Origin: an uncultured Eubacteriales bacterium
GTDB taxonomy: Bacteria; Bacillota; Clostridia; Oscillospirales; Ruminococcaceae
Direction: 5' to 3'
Assembly: GCA_902493155.1 (NCBI GenBank)
Contig: CABUOE010000126.1
Coordinates: 1-6,614 of the forward strand
DNA: 6,614 nt
Part shown: piece by piece, positions 1-4,466 of the stretch
Layout: each line of letters begins with the position of its first letter
Numbering within the stretch: the first letter of the stretch is position 1
Program-made: the position numbers and the translations under genes
The notes under the pieces: model-generated
What the model saw: the letters and a program-made list of their open reading frames with translations, nothing else
Told to the model about the DNA's origin: nothing
Databases searched by the model: none

Positions 1-176
1 AAGGCACGAGGGGTGGCAGGGGAGGGCGACTCCTAGGGTTCGACCCCCGCAAATGAAGCCCTCCCCCCGCGGTCGGATTCTTAAGGGACTGACAAGACAG
101 CCCCTTAAGCCGCCTGCCGGGGCGGGTCCCGGCGACTGAACGAGAAGAAATTTACAACGGATAAGGAGTACCACAA
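1..176. ncRNA. GC-rich region with strong stems; candidate structured RNA, identity unknown
   Basis: No gene-like reading frame is seen here. The sequence folds readily: a perfect 9-bp helix pairs 19-27 (GGGGAGGGC) with 58-66. A hairpin pairs 80-87 (CTTAAGGG) with 102-109, and after one A-C mismatch CTG 89-91 pairs with CAG 98-100 over a 6-nt loop. A third hairpin pairs 116-121 (GCCGGG) with 128-133 over a 6-nt loop. ACTCCT at 29-34 is complementary to AGGAGT at 164-169, which could form a long-range helix. GGCA 15-18 could also close with TGCC 115-118. This density of perfect stems, next to AT-rich DNA, suggests a folded RNA, possibly truncated by the window start. It does not match what I know of tmRNA, RNase P, SRP RNA, tRNA or group II intron ends. 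The strand is undecided. An AGGAG at 164-168 has no start codon at a useful distance. Confidence 0.33.
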
Positions 177-200
177 AACAATCACCTGCTGATACCTAAA

Positions 201-238
201 ACAGTGGGGGCAGATACTTTATCCGCCCCTACAACTGT
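201..238 (-). repeat. Palindromic dispersed repeat, copy 1
   Basis: Positions 204-211 (GTGGGGGC) pair with 225-232 (GCCCCTAC), 8 bp with one wobble. After an A-C mismatch, GATA (213-216) pairs with TATC (220-223) over a 3-nt loop. Outer bases ACAGT (201-205) and ACTGT (234-238) are also complementary. Read on the minus strand it begins TGTAGGGGC, the same nine bases that begin the hairpin at 4412. The two are therefore called copies of one repeat family. I recall similar GTAGGGGC palindromes from gut Clostridia genomes, but this was not checked. As a minus-strand terminator it would be poor, with only four T after the stem. Confidence 0.5.
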
Positions 239-392
239 CTCAAAAAAAATTTTGTTTTGTCCCTTTTTTACAACCGACCCCACGACAAATTTGGTATAGA
301 ATAGAGAGGTAAAAATGTAAAAAGGAGTCGATTTTTTGCTCACTTCTTTTTTTACCTTAATCAGCTTAATAACATTATGCAACTTATGTGAA

Positions 393-421
393 TTGTATTT
401 GAATAAATACTCTATTATAAT
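393..421 (+). promoter_or_regulatory. Sigma-A-like promoter of the RHH-SLOG unit
   Basis: A perfect TATAAT at 416-421 lies 17 bases downstream of a weak -35, TTGTAT (393-398). The expected start of transcription is near 428, giving a leader of about 18 bases containing the ribosome binding site GGGAGG (433-438). The perfect -10 and correct spacing support the call; the -35 matches only in its first three bases. Confidence 0.65.
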
Positions 422-445
422 AAAATATAGTAGGGAGGTTGAACT

Positions 446-652
446 ATGGACAAAGATTTGAAATATAGGCATCGATTATCCTCATCAGTGGATTTAGGAG
501 TATACAAGGCATTTTATCACTATGCAACTGACTGCCGGATTCCTATGTCCCGGCTTTTGGACGAAGCAATTGGGGATCTTTTAGATAAAAACGGTGTGGA
601 ATACGAGCCCATAGCCCCTCCAAATTCACCTGACCGCAATGACAACCGCTAA
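446..652 (+). CDS. Small ribbon-helix-helix-like protein
   Basis: The 68-residue product has the layout of a ribbon-helix-helix DNA-binding domain. A short strand with alternating polar residues (about 9-16, HRLSSSVD) is followed by a helix (about 17-29), a turn with RIPMS, and a second helix (about 34-48, rich in Leu with DEAI). The final 18 residues are Pro/Asn/Asp rich and probably disordered. RHH proteins act as dimers, inserting the paired strands into the DNA major groove; they often repress their own operon or serve as antitoxins. The ATG is preceded by GGGAGG with 7-base spacing and by a good promoter, so the gene is probably expressed. Its 3' end overlaps the next gene by 14 bases. 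The 5' half is clearly more AT-rich than the following gene. The family call comes from pattern only; the domain is short and divergent, and the target DNA is unknown. Confidence 0.72.
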   Translation: MDKDLKYRHRLSSSVDLGVYKAFYHYATDCRIPMSRLLDEAIGDLLDKNGVEYEPIAPPNSPDRNDNR

Positions 653-1100
653 AAACCGTACTTGCTGCATCATCGGCCGCCGCAACTTGCAAAAAGGCTA
701 CGAGCCCACCATCGAGTTCGAACTGGAAACCCTTCTTGCCCACGGCATCAACCGCTTTTTCTTCTGCGGCCTGGCCCCCTTTGAACAAGCCTGTCTGCGG
801 ACGCTGCTCACCCTCCACAGACGCCACTACTACATCCCGTTTCAGACAATTTTTGTTACCGACGTCTTCCGCGCCGACGAATACAGAATTTGTTTTGACC
901 GGGTGATTGGCTTGTACCACGAAGACAACGCCCCCGATTTCGACTTCCGGCGCTACATCATCGACCAGTCCTATTACATGGTCTATTTCAGCAAAAGCCA
1001 CGACTATGGCGGCTCCTATCCCGCCGTCCGTTACGGCTTCGACAACGGCCTGCGCCCCATCAACATCGCGGCGCGCAAAAAGCTGAATGACGCCCCTTAA
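639..1100 (+). CDS. Divergent SLOG / DUF1273 (YpsA-like) family protein
   Basis: The 153-residue protein resembles the SLOG Rossmann-like fold of the YpsA/DUF1273 group. It opens with a strand and turn, CCIIGRR (9-15), where relatives have CCFTGHR. A helix follows (about 24-35, ending in LLAHGI), then a second strand ending FFCG (41-44). The C-terminal half carries RRYIIDQSYYMVYF (104-117) and GGSYPAVRYGFDNG (124-137), matching the family pattern RN-x-MVD-x-SD followed by GGT-x-x-x-V-x-YA-x-x-G. SLOG proteins bind nucleotides or nucleotide-derived ligands, though the YpsA role is poorly defined. The usual GGAxGVD segment after strand two is replaced by CGLAPFEQ (43-50), so ligand binding may differ or be lost. 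The ATG lies inside the end of the upstream gene and has no Shine-Dalgarno sequence, so translation is probably coupled. The gene ends 63 bases before a strong terminator. Confidence 0.7.
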   Translation: MTTAKNRTCCIIGRRNLQKGYEPTIEFELETLLAHGINRFFFCGLAPFEQACLRTLLTLHRRHYYIPFQTIFVTDVFRADEYRICFDRVIGLYHEDNAPDFDFRRYIIDQSYYMVYFSKSHDYGGSYPAVRYGFDNGLRPINIAARKKLNDAP

Positions 1101-1162
1101 AACGCGCCATCATCTTCCCACAGGTCACCGTCCTTTCAAGGATTGTGCATCACTTATGGTAG

Positions 1163-1208
1163 AAAACCCCGGCAGGCTGGAATTTTCCGTCTGCCGGGGT
1201 TTTCTTTT
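1163..1208 (+). terminator. Intrinsic terminator of the RHH-SLOG unit
   Basis: A perfect 13-bp stem pairs 1163-1175 with 1191-1203; inside it GGAA and TTCC (1179-1182, 1184-1187 region) can extend the pairing. The right arm runs into TTTTCTTTT (1200-1208), a good U-rich tail for plus-strand transcription. The left arm begins with four A, so it may also stop minus-strand readthrough from clpE. Confidence 0.88.
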
Positions 1209-1214
1209 GGACGC

Positions 1215-1248
1215 AAAAAACCGCCCGGAATCCTCTGTTCCAGGCGGT
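1215..1248 (-). terminator. Intrinsic terminator of clpE
   Basis: ACCGCC (1220-1225) pairs with GGCGGT (1243-1248), with an inner GGAA/TTCC helix (1227-1230 with 1238-1241). On the minus strand the stem is followed by six T (complement of 1215-1220). It starts 17 bases after the clpE stop codon, the expected place for that gene's terminator. Confidence 0.88.
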
Positions 1249-1264
1249 ATATTTCGGTTACGGG

Positions 1265-3571
1265 CTAAATCATCGAAACGACGATGTCACTTCCATCGGC
1301 GCTGACAAAAATCTCCTTCTTATTCTTCATGGTGGAGATGACGAGCATCGAAATCTTGTCTTCCACCTCCCGGCGGATGGTGCTGCGGAGGTCGCGGGCC
1401 GCGAATTTTCCGTTTTGGGACTTGTCGGCCAGCACATTAAGCGCCTTGTCGTCGTATTTGAGGCCCAGGCCCAAATCTTCCAGCGGTTTGCGCATTTCCT
1501 CCAGCATGAGCTTGGCGATGTCCTTGAGGTTTTCGCGGGTCAAGGGATTAAAGACGACGATTTCGTCGACTCGCGCCATAAACTCCGGCCGCAGGAAATT
1601 AGACAGACCCTTCATGGCCTTTTCCTTGGTGACGGCCTTTTCGTCTTTGTTGAAGCCGACGATGCCGCTTTTGTCGTTGGAGCCGGCGTTGGAGGTCATG
1701 ACGATGACGGTGTTTTCAAAATTGACGGTGCGGCCCTGAGCGTCGGTGATGCGGCCCACGTCGAGAATTTGCAGGAGGATGTTCATCACGTCGGGATGGG
1801 CCTTCTCGATCTCGTCGAAGAGCACCACCGAGTACGGGCGGCGGCGCACCTTTTCGGTGAGCTGGCCCGCCTCGTCGAAGCCCACGTAGCCGGGAGGCGA
1901 CCCGACCAAACGGGAAACTGTGTGCTTTTCCATGTATTCCGACATGTCGACCCGGATGAGGGGGTCTACTTTGTCGAAGAGCCCTTCGGCCAGCACCTTG
2001 ACAAGCTCGGTTTTGCCCACGCCGGTGGGGCCGACAAAGATGAAGGAGGCGGGGCGTTTTTTCACGTTGAGCCGCACCTTGGAGCGGCGGATGGCCTTGA
2101 CGACGGCTTCGATGGCTTCGTCCTGACCGATGATTTTTGCTTTCAGTTCATCTTCCAGCTCCTGGAGCTTTTCGCCCTCGTTGCGGCTCACCTTTTCCGC
2201 GGGGATGCCGGTCCAAAGCTCGATGACCTTGGCCACGTCCTCCATGGTGACTTTCACGTCCTTGACCTTGGGCTCCAGCTCTTTGAGCTGCTCCTTCACC
2301 ATGATGATTTCGCCCTTAGTCTTGGCGATGGCCTCGTAGTCGGGATTTTCGGTCTCCCCTTCCAGCTGGGCTTCCCGGTCGTAAAGCTCCTTGAGGCGCT
2401 TGTTTAATTTCTCGCAGTCGGTGAGCACCGTGCTCTTGATGGAGGCGCAGGCCGCCGATTCGTCCAGCAAATCGATGGCTTTGTCGGGCAAAAACCGGTC
2501 GGTGATGTACCGCTCGGACAGGTTTGCGCAGGCGTTGACGATTTCGTCGGGGATGAGCACCTTGTGGTGGTTTTGGTAGTATTCCCGGATGCCTTTGAGC
2601 ACCTCAACCGTCTGCGCGATGGTGGGTTCTTCGATTTTGACCGGCTGGAAACGGCGTTCCAGGGCGGAGTCTTTTTCGATGTGCTTGCGGTACTCCCCGA
2701 AGGTGGTGGCGCCGATGACCTGGATTTCGCCGCGGGACAAAGCGGGTTTCATGATGTTGGCGGCGCTCATAGAACCTTCGGAATCGCCGGTGCCCACAAG
2801 AGTGTGCACCTCATCGATAAAGAGAATGACGTTTCCTTTGGCCTTCACCTCATCGATGAGGCCCTTGACCCGGCTTTCGAACTGGCCCCTGAACTGAGTT
2901 CCGGCCACTAAGGCCGTCAGGTCGAGAAGGTAAACTTCCTTGTCCAGCAGACGGAAGGGCACGTCGCCGCTGACGATTTTCTGGGCGATGCCCTCGGCGA
3001 TGGCGGTTTTGCCGACGCCCGGTTCACCGATCAAGCAGGGGTTGTTTTTCTGCCGGCGGCTCAGAATCTGGACGACCCTATAAATCTCGGCGTCACGGCC
3101 GACGATCCGGTCCATTTTATGTTCTCTGGCTTTTTCGTTTAAGTTGGTGCAGAAATTGTCCAGATACTTGCGTTTCTGGCGGTCCTTGCGGGATTCTTTC
3201 TTGTTCTGGGTGCGGGAGGTGCGGGGCTCCTCGTCGGGAATTTCAGCGGGCGGGGATGAATCATCGAAGCCGTCCTCCCCTTCCTCGTCCCTGGGAGCGA
3301 TGTTTCCAAACATCTTCTGAATGAAAGGCGGCATGGTCTCGGCTCCGCCCAACTCGAACATCCCGTTGTCGAGGCCGTCAAGCTGCTCGTCGAAGTTCTC
3401 TAAGTCCTCTGGGGTGATACCCATGCTGTCCATCATAGATTGCACCTGGGGCAGCCCTAATTCGGACGCGCATTTGAGGCAGTAGCCTTCGTTGACCATT
3501 TCCTTTCCGTCAAATTTCGCGACAAACAACATTGCCGGCCGTTTTTTGCATTTACAGCACAACATATCCAT
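1265..3571 (-). CDS. clpE: ClpE-type ATP-dependent Clp protease ATP-binding subunit
   Basis: A 768-residue two-ring AAA+ unfoldase that feeds proteins to ClpP. In order: a zinc finger C5xxC8 with C31xxC34; an acidic then basic linker (about 90-140); AAA-1 with Walker A GEPGVGKT (182-189), Walker B VILFIDE (248-254) and arginine finger ERRF (305-308). Next come a coiled-coil middle segment with a UVR-like stretch (about 380-445), then AAA-2 with Walker A GPTGVGKT (514-521), Walker B VVLFDE (582-587) and pore loop GYVGFDE (561-567). The VGF loop (638-640) is the ClpP-docking tripeptide, and a sensor-2 Arg lies near 726. The zinc finger and absence of the double Clp-N domain separate it from ClpC (about 810 residues); B. 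subtilis ClpE is about 700. The start at 3571 was chosen because GAAAGGA (3590-3584) lies 12 bases upstream and the zinc finger follows at once; the open frame reaches 3670 but crosses the promoter. No CtsR-type or CIRCE operator was seen. Confidence 0.93.
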   Translation of the reverse strand: MDMLCCKCKKRPAMLFVAKFDGKEMVNEGYCLKCASELGLPQVQSMMDSMGITPEDLENFDEQLDGLDNGMFELGGAETMPPFIQKMFGNIAPRDEEGEDGFDDSSPPAEIPDEEPRTSRTQNKKESRKDRQKRKYLDNFCTNLNEKAREHKMDRIVGRDAEIYRVVQILSRRQKNNPCLIGEPGVGKTAIAEGIAQKIVSGDVPFRLLDKEVYLLDLTALVAGTQFRGQFESRVKGLIDEVKAKGNVILFIDEVHTLVGTGDSEGSMSAANIMKPALSRGEIQVIGATTFGEYRKHIEKDSALERRFQPVKIEEPTIAQTVEVLKGIREYYQNHHKVLIPDEIVNACANLSERYITDRFLPDKAIDLLDESAACASIKSTVLTDCEKLNKRLKELYDREAQLEGETENPDYEAIAKTKGEIIMVKEQLKELEPKVKDVKVTMEDVAKVIELWTGIPAEKVSRNEGEKLQELEDELKAKIIGQDEAIEAVVKAIRRSKVRLNVKKRPASFIFVGPTGVGKTELVKVLAEGLFDKVDPLIRVDMSEYMEKHTVSRLVGSPPGYVGFDEAGQLTEKVRRRPYSVVLFDEIEKAHPDVMNILLQILDVGRITDAQGRTVNFENTVIVMTSNAGSNDKSGIVGFNKDEKAVTKEKAMKGLSNFLRPEFMARVDEIVVFNPLTRENLKDIAKLMLEEMRKPLEDLGLGLKYDDKALNVLADKSQNGKFAARDLRSTIRREVEDKISMLVISTMKNKKEIFVSADGSDIVVSMI

Positions 3572-3583
3572 GGGCAGTTTAGT

Positions 3584-3590
3584 TCCTTTC
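3584..3590 (-). promoter_or_regulatory. clpE ribosome binding site
   Basis: GAAAGGA on the minus strand, 12 bases before ATG 3571 and 18 before a second in-frame ATG at 3565. It selects 3571 over the far upstream ATG at 3670, which lies at the -35 element. Confidence 0.7.
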
Positions 3591-3591
3591 T

Positions 3592-3610
3592 GTTTCCCAC
3601 TGGGGGAAAC
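3592..3610 (-). promoter_or_regulatory. Leader hairpin adjoining the clpE ribosome binding site
   Basis: A perfect 7-bp stem (GTTTCCC / GGGAAAC, 3592-3598 with 3604-3610) with a 5-nt loop ends one base before the Shine-Dalgarno sequence. It could limit or time ribosome access, for example as a heat-labile structure; that role is inference. It lacks a U tract and is not a terminator. Confidence 0.45.
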
Positions 3611-3612
3611 CC

Positions 3613-3637
3613 GGCCGTCCCACTTGTCGGGGAGGCC
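3613..3637 (-). promoter_or_regulatory. Hairpin at the expected 5' end of the clpE transcript
   Basis: GGCC (3634-3637) pairs with GGCC (3613-3616) and TCCC/GGGA pair inside it (3630-3633 with 3618-3621), with one bulged base at 3617 and an 8-nt loop. The predicted transcription start (about 3635) falls at its base, so it may be a 5'-terminal, mRNA-stabilising stem. Confidence 0.35.
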
Positions 3638-3641
3638 TTTT

Positions 3642-3670
3642 ATGATACGGGATGATCCCGTTTTCAGCAA
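3642..3670 (-). promoter_or_regulatory. Probable clpE promoter with palindromic operator in the spacer
   Basis: On the minus strand TTGCTG (3670-3665) and TATCAT (3647-3642) are separated by exactly 17 bases, a sigma-A-like arrangement with a good -10 and moderate -35. It would start transcription about 64 bases upstream of ATG 3571. Confidence 0.55.
3647..3661. promoter_or_regulatory. Perfect 15-bp palindrome, candidate operator
   Basis: ACGGGAT-G-ATCCCGT: two 7-base arms around a single central base. It lies between the predicted -35 and -10 of clpE and touches the -10. With a 1-base centre it reads as a protein-binding site on DNA, not as an RNA hairpin. It does not resemble the CtsR direct repeat or the CIRCE element. 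The regulator is unknown. Confidence 0.5.
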
Positions 3671-3783
3671 AGTAAATGAGGGGCGATGGAAAATCCTCTG
3701 TCATCGGGTTTCCAAACGACTGCGGCAATTGAGCCATACACTGACTGTCATTTTCCGGCGCCAGCGCGACAGAAAATTGCTGC

Positions 3784-3813
3784 AAAAGGCGTCAATTTTT
3801 CAGCACGCCTTCT
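3784..3813 (-). terminator. Probable terminator downstream of pgsA
   Basis: AAGGCGT (3786-3792) pairs with ACGCCTT (3805-3811), extendable by A-T and G-T pairs, with a 12-nt loop. On the minus strand the stem ends in TTTT then GC, a short U tract, so it is a modest terminator. It begins about 20 bases after the pgsA stop. Between it and the clpE promoter (3671-3783) I see no gene. Confidence 0.5.
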
Positions 3814-3833
3814 TTAGAATTCCCCTCTTATCA

Positions 3834-4364
3834 TTATAATGCATCTTTTCTTTTAATAATCTCTTTTAAGTAAAAAATAAATGACAGAATGATGAAGGCA
3901 GCGGGGATGAGCGCCAGGTAAAACAGCAGCGTTTCCGACATCTGCGGGAAGAGAAGCACCGCACAAAGCAGCAGGTAAAGGAGAATGGTGGTCACCTTGC
4001 CGTACCACTTGGCCGGGATGGAATTGCGCCAGCTTTTGAGGAGGATAAGGCCGATGAGGGCCAGGGCCACTTCCTTCACAACGAAAATGAGAAACAGCAT
4101 GAGAATCGCCCGATGGTTCACCGAAAGGCAGACGATGACGGTAAACATGGTGAGCTTGTCGGCCACCGGGTCGAGAAACTGCCCCAGAGGGGTGATTTGG
4201 TGGAAGCGGCGGGCAAAATACCCGTCCAGCATATCGGTGAGCCCCGACAGCAGTAAAACCACCGCCGGCAGGTAAAAATACTGCTCCGGCAAGAGAAAAT
4301 AGGCGTCTGCAAAAACCGGCACCAAAATGAGGCGCACAATGGTGAGGGTGTTTGGCAGGTTCAT
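3834..4364 (-). CDS. pgsA: CDP-diacylglycerol--glycerol-3-phosphate 3-phosphatidyltransferase
   Basis: This 176-residue integral membrane enzyme joins CDP-diacylglycerol and glycerol 3-phosphate to make phosphatidylglycerol phosphate with release of CMP, the committed step to phosphatidylglycerol and cardiolipin. The full CDP-alcohol phosphotransferase signature is present: D44xxD47G48xxA51R52, eight residues, G61xxxD65xxxD69. The four Asp are the metal and catalytic residues. The N-terminus NLPNTLTIVR (2-11) is typical of bacterial PgsA. Hydrophobic segments lie near 12-40, 72-109, 124-139 and 146-165. Length is slightly below B. subtilis PgsA (about 193). The ATG at 4364 was chosen because the family N-terminus begins there, with AAGGA about 13 bases upstream. 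The frame stays open to 4448, but that extension would translate the palindromic repeat at 4411-4450. It is third in the apparent operon, 102 bases after the CvpA gene. Confidence 0.95.
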   Translation of the reverse strand: MNLPNTLTIVRLILVPVFADAYFLLPEQYFYLPAVVLLLSGLTDMLDGYFARRFHQITPLGQFLDPVADKLTMFTVIVCLSVNHRAILMLFLIFVVKEVALALIGLILLKSWRNSIPAKWYGKVTTILLYLLLCAVLLFPQMSETLLFYLALIPAAFIILSFIFYLKEIIKRKDAL

Positions 4365-4410
4365 AGAGTAACATCCATCCTTTCTGGCTGAATAAAGGGC
4401 AATGCACAGG

Positions 4411-4450
4411 CTGTAGGGGCCGATGCCCACATCGGCCCGGAACAACACAG
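4411..4450 (+). repeat. Palindromic dispersed repeat, copy 2, between cvpA-like gene and pgsA
   Basis: GGGCCGATG (4417-4425) pairs perfectly with CATCGGCCC (4430-4438) over the 4-nt loop CCCA. TGTAGGGGC (4412-4420) is identical to nine bases of the repeat at 201-238, in opposite orientation. CTGT (4411-4414) and ACAG (4447-4450) give a weak outer pairing, as in copy 1. No U tract follows on either strand, so it is not a classical terminator. In mRNA it would form a stable stem inside the operon. Confidence 0.6.
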
Positions 4451-4466
4451 AAAAGAGCCGCTTTCG

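Larger units (their letters stand above)
177..445. other. AT-rich intergenic region upstream of the RHH gene
   Basis: About 270 bases with no credible gene. It contains a palindromic repeat (201-238) and a run of A8T4 (242-253) followed by further T tracts (255-258, 264-269), which should bend the DNA. It also has a 9-bp inverted repeat pairing AGGTAAAAA (307-315) with TTTTTACCT (349-357) across a 33-base spacer, and the promoter of the downstream gene (393-421). A minus-strand open frame across this region lacks coding character: it is rich in Phe, Ile, Lys and Ser as expected of random AT-rich DNA. Confidence 0.6.

Noticed and set aside
28..45. ykkC-type (guanidine/PRPP/ppGpp) riboswitch, suggested by CTAGGGTTC
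   Set aside because: The other conserved blocks of that class, such as the GGTCCGAGAG-like and downstream GCCCGGGAG-like segments, are absent.
36..50. tRNA or tmRNA T-arm, suggested by GGGTTCGACCC
   Set aside because: Only three base pairs flank the T-loop-like bases, and no acceptor stem, CCA end or tmRNA 5' partner can be drawn around it.
182..472. Minus-strand open frame of 96 codons in the AT-rich region
   Set aside because: Composition is that of random AT-rich DNA, it crosses a palindromic repeat and a promoter, and no ribosome binding site is seen.
543..1001. Minus-strand open frame of 152 codons opposite the SLOG-like gene
   Set aside because: The plus-strand frame has family motifs, a promoter and a terminator; the opposite frame has none and runs head-on into the promoter region.
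1087..1305. Plus-strand open frame of 72 codons after the SLOG-like gene
   Set aside because: It runs through two intrinsic terminators and into the clpE 3' end.
1415..2407. Plus-strand open frame of 330 codons
   Set aside because: It lies entirely antisense to clpE, whose conserved AAA+ motifs occupy this stretch. Its His/Asp/Gly/Val/Phe-rich product is a typical mirror of a GC-rich gene, and no ribosome binding site was found.
3647..3664. Plus-strand terminator from the ACGGG/CCCGT palindrome followed by TTTT
   Set aside because: No plus-strand gene precedes it and the RNA stem would be only 5 bp; its position in the clpE promoter spacer fits an operator better.
3572..3833. CtsR heptad repeat or CIRCE inverted repeat upstream of clpE
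   Set aside because: I looked for tandem GGTCAAA-type heptads and for TTAGCACTC/GAGTGCTAA. Only isolated fragments such as GTCAATT occur, with no second half at the proper spacing.
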